A stretch of 64,000 nucleotides of DNA from Glycomyces sp. YM15 (GCF_016918015.1 NZ_JAERMK010000002.1:248001-312000), one strand, 5' to 3'; counted from the stretch's first letter, positions 54,976-63,985 are shown. Numbers and translations are program-made. The notes: generated from the letters alone by a model not told the origin.

Positions 54976-56078
54976 GGTAGCCGCGCCCGCAGCAGGAAAC
55001 GCCCCTCGCCGCGCTCGTGATCGAGCCGCCCGCCCGCCAGACGGACCCGCTCCGTGAGGCCGACCAGACCCAGACCGCCACCGGGCACGACCGGCGCATC
55101 GCCCTGCGAGGGAAGCGGATTGGAAAGCTCGACCGTGAGCTCAGCGCCCGGCCCGCCGCGCAACACCAGGTCGACAGGGAGCCCGACGGCATGCTTGCGG
55201 GCGTTCGTCAGCCCCTCTTGAAGCACCCGGAACGCGGTGCGACCGACCGAAGGCGGCAAGACCTCGACGGGAAGACCGCCCCGCACCGACACCGACTGCC
55301 CAGCCGCCCGCGACTCCTCGACCAGCCGCTCCAGATCGGCCACGGCCACCGGGCCACCCGCCCCGGCCGCATCGTCCTCCCTGAGCAGGCCGACCACCTG
55401 CCGCAGCTCCTCCAACGCCTGATGCACGCCGACCCGCACCACCCCCGCCGCCATGGCGACCTTCTCGGGCGGGGCGTCCGGGCGGAACTCGAGCGCCCCC
55501 GCATGCGTCGCGACCAGCGAAAGGCGATTCGCGAGCACGTCGTGCATATCGCGGGCCAGGGCACGGCGCTCCGCCGCACGGGCCTCCGCCACCCGCCGCC
55601 CCTGCTCGGCCTCGGCCCGCTCCGCCCGCTCACGCAAGGAGACGAGGAGCCTGCGGCGGGCGCTGGCCAGGGCGCCCCAGCCGAGCAGCGCGCCGTACGA
55701 GACCACGCAGAACAGTGCCCACCACCCGAACTCGAGCGCCGGTATCGGATACCACCGCCACTGCAGGAGATGCGCCAGGACCCCGGCGGCCGCCACGGCC
55801 GCGGCCGTCCGGAACCGCCCGCGCCACGCCGCCTGCAGCGCACCGATCGTGGCCGCCGGCGTCGCGACCGGCGACAGCACCGCCAGCACCGTGGCCGCGA
55901 AGGCCCCCGCGACGGGCCGCCGCACCTGCACGACCGCCGCCCCCACACTCAGCACCGCGACGGCGACCTCCAAGGGCCGCAACTCGATACGCGACCACAA
56001 CGCCAACGCCGTCATGAGCGCCACACCGCCGACCAGCACGGCCGCGTCGACGGGGCGGGGACTCCGGCACTCGCTCAC
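54963..56078 (-). CDS. NarL-type sensor histidine kinase
   Basis: The 371-residue protein has four to five membrane helices in the first 145 residues and almost no extracellular loop. A HisKA_3 segment has phospho-acceptor His in ALARDMHDVLANRLSLV (about residue 180), and HATPase motifs are VLQEGLTNARKHA and GGGLGLVGLTERV. It is the intramembrane-sensing type common with cell-envelope or antibiotic responses. It faces the DUF6069-esterase operon across a 130-base spacer, which is a plausible target. Confidence 0.92.
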   Translation of the reverse strand: MSECRSPRPVDAAVLVGGVALMTALALWSRIELRPLEVAVAVLSVGAAVVQVRRPVAGAFAATVLAVLSPVATPAATIGALQAAWRGRFRTAAAVAAAGVLAHLLQWRWYPIPALEFGWWALFCVVSYGALLGWGALASARRRLLVSLRERAERAEAEQGRRVAEARAAERRALARDMHDVLANRLSLVATHAGALEFRPDAPPEKVAMAAGVVRVGVHQALEELRQVVGLLREDDAAGAGGPVAVADLERLVEESRAAGQSVSVRGGLPVEVLPPSVGRTAFRVLQEGLTNARKHAVGLPVDLVLRGGPGAELTVELSNPLPSQGDAPVVPGGGLGLVGLTERVRLAGGRLDHERGEGRFLLRARLPWPM

Positions 56079-56208
56079 GAGCTCATGCTAGCCGCGAACG
56101 GACCGGACCCGTCACCTCCGAAAGTAGGAGACGACCCCTTCCCCGGCAGGAGACACCGCGGCCCCCCGACCGATGCGGACACCCCACGACCCCCACGACA
56201 CTGGTCAC

Positions 56209-56580
56209 ATGCACCAGCGCACCCGCCGACTCCTCACCGTCACCACCGCCGCCGCGGCACCCCTCCTCCTCTGGGCCGCGGCCGCCCCGCTCGCCGGCGT
56301 CGACCTCACCGTCGACCAGGCCGGCACCCCGCTCACCATCGGACCGACCCTCATCGCCCTCGCGAGCCTCACCGCCGGCTTCGCCGCCTGGGGGCTCCTC
56401 GCACTCCTCGAGCAACTCACGGCCCGAGCCGCTCTGATCTGGTCGATCACCGCCGCAGCCGTACTCGCCTGCTCCCTCACCGGCCCCCTCGCCGCCGCCA
56501 CCACCGCCGCGATGCTCGTCCTCATCGGCATGCACGTCACCACCGGCGGCATCCTCATCGCCGGGCTGGTGCGGCGATGA
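56209..56580 (+). CDS. DUF6069 family membrane protein
   Basis: The 123-residue protein has four membrane helices. The family pattern is clear: APLAGVDLTV near residue 27, TIGPTLIALASLTAGFAAWGLLALLE, and a C-terminal helix. The ATG at 56209 gives the family N-terminus. The function of DUF6069 is unknown. In actinomycetes such genes often lie beside two-component genes, as here. It overlaps the esterase gene by 4 bases. Confidence 0.8.
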   Translation: MHQRTRRLLTVTTAAAAPLLLWAAAAPLAGVDLTVDQAGTPLTIGPTLIALASLTAGFAAWGLLALLEQLTARAALIWSITAAAVLACSLTGPLAAATTAAMLVLIGMHVTTGGILIAGLVRR

Positions 56581-57680
56581 ACCTCCCCTGGGGCTACCTC
56601 ACCGGCCTGCTCCTCCTCGCGCTCCCCGCGATCCGACTGCCGCGCATGCCGATCGCCCCCGGAACCGCAGTCTTCCTCGCCGGCATCGCCGTCCTCGAAC
56701 TGCCATTCCTCGCAACGGCCGCCTTCGCCGCCGGCACCGCACTCGCACTCGCCCAAGGCGACCTCGAATCACCCGCGACGATCACCGCCGCCGTCCTCGC
56801 GGGAGCCTGCCTGACCCTGACCATACGGCGCAGCCTCCGCGCCCGGCCGACCCTCACGCGCACCATGGGCGACCTCCCCATCGCACACCGCCTGCCGTGG
56901 ACCCGCATCCTCCTGCTGCCCTTCCCCCTCCGGCCCCGCACCGTCGAACGGATCCCGAACCTCGCCTACGGACCGCACGGCAGACGCAACCTCCTCGACC
57001 TCTACCGGCACCGCTCCCCACCCGCCCACGCGCCGGTCCTCATCCACCTCCACGGCGGCTACTACACGACCGGGCACAAGAACTCCCAGGCACTGCCGCT
57101 ACTCCACCGCCTCGCCGCGCAGGGCTGGGTGTGCATCAGCGCCAACTACCGACTGGGGCACGCGGCGGGCTTCGAGGCCCACCTCCACGACGCGAAACGG
57201 GTCGTCGCCTGGGTCCGCGCCAACGGCCGCGAATGGGGCATGGACCCGGACCGGATCGTCCTCTCCGGTTCCTCTGCGGGGGCGCACATGTCGGCGCTGG
57301 CGGCGCTCACGCCCGGGCAGGCGCGCTTCCAACGGGGCTTCGAGGGTGTCGACACGTCCGTGTCCGCGGTGGTGGGCCTGGGCGGCTACTACGGCCCCTA
57401 CTTCGACGGCGGGCCGGACGGCGACCCGCTCACCCACGCTCATGCCGACGCCCCGCCGTTCCTGATCGTCCACGGCGGCAACGACACCGTGGCTCCGGCG
57501 GCCGCTGCCCGCCGTTTCGCCGAACGTCTCCGCGGGATCTCCGCTCAGCCGGTCGTCTACGCCGAGCTGCCGGGCGCCCAGCACGGCTTCGACGTGTTCC
57601 ACTCGCCGCGGTTCGAAGCCGTGGTCAACGCGATCGAGGCCTTCGCCACCAGGGCCGTTGCGGCCGGCGCGCGGCATTAG
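56577..57680 (+). CDS. membrane-anchored alpha/beta hydrolase (HSL-type esterase)
   Basis: The 367-residue protein has three N-terminal membrane helices (about residues 5-90), then an alpha/beta-hydrolase domain. The oxyanion hole is IHLHGGYYTTG, nucleophile Ser is in LSGSSAGAHMSAL (about residue 239), Asp in VHGGNDTVAP, and His in GAQHGFDVF. It is similar in plan to actinobacterial hormone-sensitive-lipase-type esterases. The ATG overlaps the DUF6069 stop (ATGA). A lipid or ester substrate at the membrane is likely but unspecified. Confidence 0.88.
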   Translation: MNLPWGYLTGLLLLALPAIRLPRMPIAPGTAVFLAGIAVLELPFLATAAFAAGTALALAQGDLESPATITAAVLAGACLTLTIRRSLRARPTLTRTMGDLPIAHRLPWTRILLLPFPLRPRTVERIPNLAYGPHGRRNLLDLYRHRSPPAHAPVLIHLHGGYYTTGHKNSQALPLLHRLAAQGWVCISANYRLGHAAGFEAHLHDAKRVVAWVRANGREWGMDPDRIVLSGSSAGAHMSALAALTPGQARFQRGFEGVDTSVSAVVGLGGYYGPYFDGGPDGDPLTHAHADAPPFLIVHGGNDTVAPAAAARRFAERLRGISAQPVVYAELPGAQHGFDVFHSPRFEAVVNAIEAFATRAVAAGARH

Positions 57681-57755
57681 CCCGTCCGCCGCCGAGGGAC
57701 CGGTGGTCCCCGGCCCTTCGGCGTTGCAGCCCGGGCGGGCACCGAGACGCGGAGA

Positions 57756-57780
57756 GGGACCGTCCCAAGGGGGCGGTCCC
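57756..57780. terminator. terminator between esterase and NmrA-type genes
   Basis: GGGACCG (57756-57762) and CGGTCCC (57774-57780) form a 7-bp stem between convergent genes. A second small stem, GGGACC/GGTCCC, precedes it near 57698. Confidence 0.55.
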
Positions 57781-57799
57781 GCTGCTCCACTGCTGCCGA

Positions 57800-58747
57800 T
57801 CAGGCTCCCGCGAAGGCGTCCTTGTTCGCGGCCAGCCATTCCCGGAAGGTCTTGAGCCGCGGGTTCAGCGCCCGCACGGCGGCGAGGTCGCGGCGGCCGG
57901 TGAACTCCTCGTCGAACTCGGCGTAGTACTGGAACATGTTGCCCATCTCCTCGGCGGCCGGGAACCCGGCGGCGCGGAAGCCGTCGAACGGGACGGGGTA
58001 GTAGGCGACCGGCTCGCCCAGTGCCTCGCTGAACGCCGCGGCGTACTCCTCACCGGTCAGGTGCTCGCCGGCGATGCTGATGGTCTTGCCGACGAGTGCC
58101 TTGCCGCGCTTGAAGATCCCGAACGCGGTGCGGCCGATGTCCTCGGCGGCGATCCCGGCGAGCTTGCCCTCGCCCATCGGCAGCGCCAGGACCAGGCTGC
58201 CGTCCTCCTGCCGCTTCGGGGGGAAGTAGGCCATGAAGCCCTCCCAGTAGAACGTCGTCTGCAGGAACGTGGTCGGGACCCCGGCCTCGGCGAACAGCGT
58301 GTTCGCCTCGCCCTTGACGTCGAAGTGCGGCACCTTGAAGCGGTCGAGGAGCGTCGGCATGCGGTCGTCGTCGAGCGGGACCGAGTCGCGGGTGTCCTCG
58401 AGGGTGGACCAGATCGCGTGCTCGACGCCCGCGCGCTTCGCGGCCCGTGCGAGGTTCCCCGCCTGCTCGTACTCGCGGTCGGGGGACATGTGCTCCCAGA
58501 AGTTGGTCACCAGGAACGCGCCGTACGCGCCGTCGAAGGCCTTCGCGAGACTCGCCTCGTCGTCGAGGTCGGCCTCGACCACTTCGGCCCCGAGCCGCGC
58601 GAGTGCACGGGCCTTCTCGGAACCGGCGTTGCGGGTGATGGCGCGCACGGTGAATCCGGAGTCGGGGTCGTCCAGGATCGCCTGGGCGAGCCCGCCGCCC
58701 TGGGCTCCGGTCGCGCCGACGACGGCGATGACGTTCTGCTCGGTCAT
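57800..58747 (-). CDS. NmrA/HSCARG-family NAD(P)-binding protein
   Basis: The 315-residue atypical short-chain dehydrogenase-like protein has the Rossmann motif IAVVGATGAQGGGLA (about residues 6-20), RAITRNAGSEKARAL, and LVTNFWEHMSPDREYEQ as in HSCARG-like redox sensors. The Tyr-x-x-x-Lys catalytic pair is absent, as usual for NmrA proteins, which sense NADP(H) ratios. The ATG at 58747 has AAAGG about 8 bases upstream. A perfect palindrome at 58842 may be its operator. Confidence 0.88.
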   Translation of the reverse strand: MTEQNVIAVVGATGAQGGGLAQAILDDPDSGFTVRAITRNAGSEKARALARLGAEVVEADLDDEASLAKAFDGAYGAFLVTNFWEHMSPDREYEQAGNLARAAKRAGVEHAIWSTLEDTRDSVPLDDDRMPTLLDRFKVPHFDVKGEANTLFAEAGVPTTFLQTTFYWEGFMAYFPPKRQEDGSLVLALPMGEGKLAGIAAEDIGRTAFGIFKRGKALVGKTISIAGEHLTGEEYAAAFSEALGEPVAYYPVPFDGFRAAGFPAAEEMGNMFQYYAEFDEEFTGRRDLAAVRALNPRLKTFREWLAANKDAFAGA

Positions 58748-58841
58748 GGTGTTGCCTTTCGTTGCGGTGTTCCGGGCGTTTTCACTCGGGACGATAGGTC
58801 GTCGGCAGCGTGCCCGGTCGCGATTCGGCCGAACCATTTGC

Positions 58842-58853
58842 ATGACGCGTCAT
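58842..58853. promoter_or_regulatory. palindrome ATGACGCGTCAT upstream of the NmrA-type gene
   Basis: This perfect 12-bp palindrome lies 95 bases upstream of the NmrA-type start, within AT-rich DNA (TTAA on one side, TTTGC on the other). It fits a dimeric regulator site such as TetR or HxlR. No regulator gene adjoins. Confidence 0.4.
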
Positions 58854-59001
58854 TTAACTTACGCTGCGATCGATGATGTGTCAACTACCGGTCTCGGGCG
58901 TGACGGACCCTTCTCGCCACAGCGCCCCGACCCGAGACCCCCCACCCAGGAAGTCCGTTCTGTTCAAGACCCCGAGACCGGACCCGCCCTAGCGTGGACG
59001 C

Positions 59002-59349
59002 ATGGCACGAATCACCGACTCCATGACCGAACGGGCCGCCGCATTCATCTGGCTGACCGGGAGCACACTCGACCAGCGCCGCCTCGCGCTCCACCTCGGC
59101 GACGGCGACCGCGACGTAGTCCTAACCGCACTGGCCGGACACCGGACCGCTGACGGCGGCTACGCCTTCGCACTCGGCGCCACCGCACCGGTACCGACGC
59201 TCCTCCAGCCCACGAATCCCGTTGCGACCCAACGATACGACCCGGCGCCCTTCGCCCTCAGGCGCCGACGGGGACCCCGCGGAGGTCCTCCACGACCGTC
59301 GCGTACGGGAGGTCATCGAGCGGTTCGCGGGAGAAGAAGCGGGTCATGA
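59002..59349 (+). pseudogene. truncated gene, N-terminal fragment
   Basis: The first 60 codons are protein-like (MARITDSMTERAAAFIWLTG, then QRRLALHLGDGDRDVVLTAL, then HRTADGGYAFALG). They resemble the start of a larger actinobacterial protein in which GGYAFALD is followed by several hundred residues. After about 59210 the frame becomes Arg/Pro-rich and overlaps the opposite-strand hydrolase gene, so the original gene was cut off here. The intact family is not identified with certainty. Confidence 0.5.
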
Positions 59350-60157
59350 GGTCCACGAGCTGCACCGGGCGTTCGAGATGGATGAGGTGGTCGGCGCGGG
59401 CGAGCTCGACGTACCAGCTCTCGGGGCAGGTGAACGCGAGCTCGCGGCAGCGCTCCGGCGGCGTGATCGTGTCGTGCTCACCGGTGGTGAAAACGGTCGG
59501 AACGGCGGGAGGAAGCGACGGGTCGATGAGGTCACGGGAGAGCAGCCGGTTCGTGTTGGCGATGAACTTCGCGAGGTCCGCGTCGTCGGCGGCCCCGAAA
59601 CGCATCGCGAGGACGCGGCGGACCACGGCCTGCGCCGCGATATCCGGATGCGGGCTCATGAGCGCCTCCACCGCGGCCGGACCGAACCGCTCCCGCGGGC
59701 CCCGTTCCGCAAGCGCCACAGCCGCTCGCATCATCGGACGCGATTCAGGCGGGACGCCGCCCATGGTACCGGCGAGGACCATTCTGGCGATCCGCTCCGG
59801 GCGGGTCTGCGCGAGCCGGTACCCCACCGACGAACCATAGGAGCCCGCGAACAGGTTCACCCGTTCGACGCCCAGGTCATCGAGGAGCCGCACCAGCGCC
59901 TCGGCGGGGAGGTCCGGCCCGAGATACGGCGGGAGGAGGTCCGCGCCGCCCCAGCCGGGCAGGTCCGGGCAGATCACGTCCGCGTGCTCGAGCAGGCCCT
60001 GCTCGACGCGGCCCCAGTCCTCCTTGCGGTGCAGCGCACCGCCCACGAGGACGACGGGCGCGAAGCGCGACGAGTCGGAACGGGTGCGCCGCGACCAGTA
60101 CGTGTAGCCCGCGAGCCGGTGCTTGTAGACCTGGGGGGTGGCGGCGTTCCGCGGCAT
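59258..60157 (-). CDS. alpha/beta hydrolase
   Basis: The 299-residue protein has a canonical alpha/beta-hydrolase plan. An oxyanion strand VVLVGGALHRKEDW is followed by DLPGWGGADLLPP, nucleophile Ser in NLFAGSYGSSVGYRLA (about residue 106), acid Asp in FTTGEHDTITPP and His in RADHLIHLERP. No signal peptide is present. Substrate unknown. It lies tail-to-tail over the truncated gene at 59002, consistent with a rearrangement there. Confidence 0.85.
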   Translation of the reverse strand: MPRNAATPQVYKHRLAGYTYWSRRTRSDSSRFAPVVLVGGALHRKEDWGRVEQGLLEHADVICPDLPGWGGADLLPPYLGPDLPAEALVRLLDDLGVERVNLFAGSYGSSVGYRLAQTRPERIARMVLAGTMGGVPPESRPMMRAAVALAERGPRERFGPAAVEALMSPHPDIAAQAVVRRVLAMRFGAADDADLAKFIANTNRLLSRDLIDPSLPPAVPTVFTTGEHDTITPPERCRELAFTCPESWYVELARADHLIHLERPVQLVDLMTRFFSREPLDDLPYATVVEDLRGVPVGA

Positions 60158-60322
60158 GGAGCCTCCCGTTCGAAGTTCACGGCGGCATCGAGGCCGCCGC
60201 AGGCACGGGAGATCACCCTAATATCCGAAATGCGAATTTCTGGTATTTTGCCGCACATCGAGGCATGTCCGCCTTTCGCGACGCAGCGGCCCGGGGCACC
60301 AGCCCCGGGCCACTCCATGCGC

Positions 60323-62074
60323 TCAGACCGCCACGCCCTTCCACGCCCGCCACAGGCTCGCATACGCGCCGCCCGCCTCGAGCAGCTCGGCATGACCGCC
60401 CTCCTCCGCGATACGGCCGTCCTGCACCACCGCGATCCGATCAGCCGACTCGGCCGCCTGCAACTGGTGCGCGATCGCGATCACCGTGCGGCCGTGCAAC
60501 GCCGCCGCCAGCGCCGCCTCCACATTCCCCGCACTGCCCGGATCGATACCCGCCGTCGCCTCGTCCAAGATCACCACGTCAGGATCAGCGAGGATCACCC
60601 GCGCCAGCGCCAACTGCTGCGCCTCCGCCAGATTCAGCCGGTGGTGCTCGTCGCCGAGCATCGTGTCCAGACCCTCGGGCAAATCCACCGCCCAACGCGC
60701 ATCGACCGTCTCCAGCGCCGAACGCAGCGCCTCGTCATCCGCCTCCGGCGCCGCGAGATTCAGATTCTCCCGCAACGACGCAGTGAAGATGTAATGCTCC
60801 TGCGTCACCAGGATCACCTTGCGGCGCAACGTCTCCAACGGAATATCAGCCACAGGCGCACCCCCGAGCGTCACCGCCCCCGAACGCGGCCGGTCGATCC
60901 CGGCCACCAGCCGCGCGATCGTCGACTTCCCCGCCCCCGACGGCCCGACCACGACCAGCCGCTCACCGCGCCGCGGATGCAGACGCAAACCGTGCAGCAC
61001 ATCAGGACCATCGCCGTACCCGAACGTCACCTCGTCCAACCGCACCTCAGCGCCCTCAGGAGCCGCCTCGCGGACCTCATCCGGCATGAGATGCACGCCC
61101 TCGACACGCGCCATCGCCGCCCCGCCCATCTGGAACTCGCTGAGCGACATCATCGACCGGAACACCGGGCCGTCCAGACGCAGCGTCAACATCGCCACCG
61201 CGACCACCTCGCCCACCGTCACCCAGTCGTTCAAATACCACAGGGCGCCAACGACCGTGACCACCACAGCTGGCGTCAGGAACGTCAAGTCCGTCGCCGG
61301 GAAGAACCACGTCTGCAACCGCACGATCCCCTTGAGACGCTCCATGTGCGTCGCCGCCCGCGCATACCCGGCCTCGCCCCGCTCACCCTGCATCCGATAC
61401 GCGGCCACCGTCGAAGCGCCCGCCGCAGAAGCCGTCGCCGTCTCCGCGATCTCGCTCATCGCCGCCCGCTCACTCAAGAACACCGGGCTCGCCGCCCGCA
61501 GATACCGGCGCCCCGCAATGAACAGCATCGGCATCCCGACCACGAACAGCAACCCCAGCAGCGGACTCACCACGAACGCCGCCACGATGATCACCGTGCC
61601 CTCGATCATCGCGACCGCCACCTCCGGCGCGGTCTTGCGCAGCAGCTCCGCCACCGCACCCACGTCACCCGACGTACGCGTGGCCAGGTCACCCGTACCG
61701 GCGCGCTCCACCACACCCAGCGGCAGCCGCAGCACCCGGTCGATGAACGACTCCCGCAACCGCGCCGCCGCCCGCTCCCCGAGCCGATACCCCAGACGCC
61801 GACCCGTGCGCATCAGCACCAACTGCAGCACCACGCATGCCACGATCACCCCGCACACCAGATCCACCCGGGCCGCGGTCCAACCCGACCCGATACCGTC
61901 GATCACCTCGCCGAGCATCACCGGCAGCGCCGCACTCGCACCCGCGGCCGCCACGTACAACGCGACGACGCCCGCGAACGCCCGCCGGTCCTCCAGAATC
62001 AACCGCTTGATCGCCCCGACCATCGCGGCACGGTCCGCCACCGGCAGACGCCCACTGGTTTCCTCGACACTCAT
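60323..62074 (-). CDS. ABC exporter half-transporter with intact Walker A, degenerate signature
   Basis: The 583-residue protein has six membrane helices (about 30-320) fused to an NBD. Walker A is VVGPSGAGKSTIARLVAG, Q-loop ILVTQEHYIF and Walker B VVILDEATAGID, with switch His in VIAIAHQL. The ABC signature reads LNLAEAQQLALAR instead of LSGGQ. It pairs with the half-transporter encoded just upstream (1-base TGATG overlap), whose signature is intact, so one composite ATP site has all consensus parts. Export of a drug, lipid or peptide is likely. Confidence 0.9.
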   Translation of the reverse strand: MSVEETSGRLPVADRAAMVGAIKRLILEDRRAFAGVVALYVAAAGASAALPVMLGEVIDGIGSGWTAARVDLVCGVIVACVVLQLVLMRTGRRLGYRLGERAAARLRESFIDRVLRLPLGVVERAGTGDLATRTSGDVGAVAELLRKTAPEVAVAMIEGTVIIVAAFVVSPLLGLLFVVGMPMLFIAGRRYLRAASPVFLSERAAMSEIAETATASAAGASTVAAYRMQGERGEAGYARAATHMERLKGIVRLQTWFFPATDLTFLTPAVVVTVVGALWYLNDWVTVGEVVAVAMLTLRLDGPVFRSMMSLSEFQMGGAAMARVEGVHLMPDEVREAAPEGAEVRLDEVTFGYGDGPDVLHGLRLHPRRGERLVVVGPSGAGKSTIARLVAGIDRPRSGAVTLGGAPVADIPLETLRRKVILVTQEHYIFTASLRENLNLAAPEADDEALRSALETVDARWAVDLPEGLDTMLGDEHHRLNLAEAQQLALARVILADPDVVILDEATAGIDPGSAGNVEAALAAALHGRTVIAIAHQLQAAESADRIAVVQDGRIAEEGGHAELLEAGGAYASLWRAWKGVAV

Positions 62075-63795
62075 CAGGACTCCTGCCTCGATGTGAGGGA
62101 CCGGTACTCGTCATGCAGCGAAAGCTCGGCGTGGCTCCCCACGGCCCGCACCTTCCCCTCCCACATCCACACCACCCGATCGGCACGCGCCAGCCACAAC
62201 GGCGAGGCCGTCACCACCGCCGTCGTCCGCCCCACCCGGGCCGCGGCGACCCGCTCGGCGATCAAGGACTCCGTGTGCGCGTCCACCGCCGAAGTCGGCT
62301 CGACCGCGAGCAGGACCTCCGCGTCGGCCGCGAGGGCCCGCGCGAGCCGCAGACGCTGGCGCTGGCCGCCGGAGAGGTTGCGGCCGGCGTTGTGCACTTC
62401 ACCGTCCAAGGTGGAGCCGAGACTGGAGTGCACGTCGCCCGCGCCCGCCGCATGGATCGCGGCGAGCGCACGCTCCTCGTCGACCCGCAGGGTCTCGCCG
62501 AGGGTCTGCGCGAACAGGTAGTCGTCGCGCAAGAGCAGCACGCGTTCGCGCACTTCGTCCAGTTCGAGGTCGGCGAGTCTCGTGCCGCCCCACTCCGCCT
62601 CTGAATCCCACTCCGCTCCTGAACCCGGCTCTGCGCCGGACTCGCGGTAGCGGGCCAGGCGCTCCATCGCGGCCTCCGCGGGCTTCGCCTCGGCGCTGAC
62701 GACCACGGTGAGGCGGCCCGGTTCGATCGCGAGCCCCGACTCGGGGTCGCGGAGCGTCCCGGACGCGCCCGTCGCGGTGCCGTCGTCGGCGATGTCGCTG
62801 CGGGTGTTGAAGAACGCGGTCAGACGCCGGGAGGCGACCTGCGCGGCGATCACGGCCTGGGCCATGCCGATCATCGCCCCCGAGTGCTGGGCGACGAGCG
62901 CGGTCATGCCGAACGCGGCGGAGAGCTCCCCGATCGTGATCGTCCCGTTCAGCGCGAGGCGCGCGCCGACCCACGTGACGGCCGCGATGAGCGCCAGCGG
63001 CAGGCTCGCCCGCAGGCCCTGCACCCACGAGTCGGCCGTCGCCACCCCGTAACCGGCCTCGCGCAGCTCCGTTGAGGCCGCCCGGTACCGCTGCGAGAAC
63101 TGCGCCTCGCCGCCGACCCCGCGCAGCACGCGAAGGCCGCCCACGACGTCGCTCGCCTGGCCGGTGAGGGTCGCGACCGACGAGCGGTACGCGATCTGGT
63201 GGTGCTGCAGGCGGCCGAGCACCGGCCCGACCACGAACCCGATGAGCAGCACTCCGGCCAGCGTGGTCAACCCGAGCGCGGGGCTGGCCCGCCACAGCAG
63301 GACCGCCCCCACGGCCGTCATGACCAGGCCCATCCAGCCGAAACCGAGCTGGAAGATGAACGACCCGGTCTTGTGGGCGTCCTCAGTGGAGAGGTTCACC
63401 ATCTCGCCCGGGGAGATCGCGCCCCGCACCCCGGTCCCGGCCCGGTTCAGGTGGTCGGTGAGATTCCGGACCGTGCGCACACGCGCATGCGACTCGGCCA
63501 TGAACAGCGACCGGTACCCGGCCACGAACACCCACGAGGACGCGATCGCCACGACGACGAGCACGATCGACCACTCCGCCAGCGGCTCCGCCGAGCCCGC
63601 GAGGAGCACCTCGTCGATGATCTTCGCGATCGTCCACGGCAGCAGGATCCAGGCCGTCCCGGAGACGCTGAGCAGCACGAACCCGAGCGCGACCAGACCG
63701 GTCTGCGCACGGGCCACGTACCAGAGGTACCGCCACGGGTCGGCTGGAATGTCCCCGGGGGACAAGGCAGGGGGGCGTAGTGGGTTGGGCTTCAC
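62074..63795 (-). CDS. ABC exporter half-transporter with missing Walker A, intact signature
   Basis: The 573-residue protein has six membrane helices and an NBD. The signature is canonical (NLSGGQRQRLRLARALA) and Walker B is near-canonical (LLAVEPTSAVD). Where Walker A should be, the sequence reads LTVVVSAEAKPAEAAMERLA, with no GxxGxGK(S/T). The switch His is replaced in VVTASPLWLARAD. This NBD therefore cannot bind ATP conventionally but completes the partner's site. It starts with GTG at 63795 and a TACGTT box lies 8 bases upstream; an 18-bp palindrome lies before it. Confidence 0.88.
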   Translation of the reverse strand: MKPNPLRPPALSPGDIPADPWRYLWYVARAQTGLVALGFVLLSVSGTAWILLPWTIAKIIDEVLLAGSAEPLAEWSIVLVVVAIASSWVFVAGYRSLFMAESHARVRTVRNLTDHLNRAGTGVRGAISPGEMVNLSTEDAHKTGSFIFQLGFGWMGLVMTAVGAVLLWRASPALGLTTLAGVLLIGFVVGPVLGRLQHHQIAYRSSVATLTGQASDVVGGLRVLRGVGGEAQFSQRYRAASTELREAGYGVATADSWVQGLRASLPLALIAAVTWVGARLALNGTITIGELSAAFGMTALVAQHSGAMIGMAQAVIAAQVASRRLTAFFNTRSDIADDGTATGASGTLRDPESGLAIEPGRLTVVVSAEAKPAEAAMERLARYRESGAEPGSGAEWDSEAEWGGTRLADLELDEVRERVLLLRDDYLFAQTLGETLRVDEERALAAIHAAGAGDVHSSLGSTLDGEVHNAGRNLSGGQRQRLRLARALAADAEVLLAVEPTSAVDAHTESLIAERVAAARVGRTTAVVTASPLWLARADRVVWMWEGKVRAVGSHAELSLHDEYRSLTSRQES

Positions 63796-63817
63796 AACTC
63801 ACAAACGTAAGCACGGC

Positions 63818-63835
63818 GCTTGCCGAGCGGCAAGC
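63818..63835. promoter_or_regulatory. palindromic operator upstream of the ABC exporter operon
   Basis: GCTTGCCG-AG-CGGCAAGC is a perfect 8-bp inverted repeat, 23 to 40 bases before the GTG start. It overlaps where the -35 element would lie relative to TACGTT. This is typical of a MarR or TetR repressor site in front of an exporter; the regulator is not in view. Confidence 0.55.
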
Positions 63836-63894
63836 AGATATACGACGAAGCGGAGTGTGATTCACGCCCGTCAGGCCTGCAATTTCTTGCGGTC

Positions 63895-63923
63895 GGGGGG
63901 GGCCCCGGGGCCCCCCCCCCCCC
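63895..63923. other. G/C homopolymer block
   Basis: Eight G, four C, four G and thirteen C in succession. Such a run is hard to sequence and may be a consensus or assembly artefact. No function is claimed. Confidence 0.6.
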
Positions 63924-63953
63924 GCGCTCCATGGAGGAGGCGGCTCCGGCGGG

Positions 63954-63985
63954 GACCGCGCGCGGCTGGAGTGCCGCGCGCGGTC
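63954..63985. terminator. hairpin near the window end
   Basis: GACCGCGCGCGGC (63954-63966) and GCCGCGCGCGGTC (63973-63985) form a perfect 13-bp stem with a 6-base loop. It is probably the terminator of a gene lying beyond the window. Confidence 0.6.

Noticed and set aside
59222-62521. A 1099-codon plus-strand open frame across the hydrolase and ABC genes
   Set aside because: It is a His/Arg/Pro-rich shadow of three well-supported minus-strand genes with clear catalytic motifs, a normal artefact of high-GC DNA.
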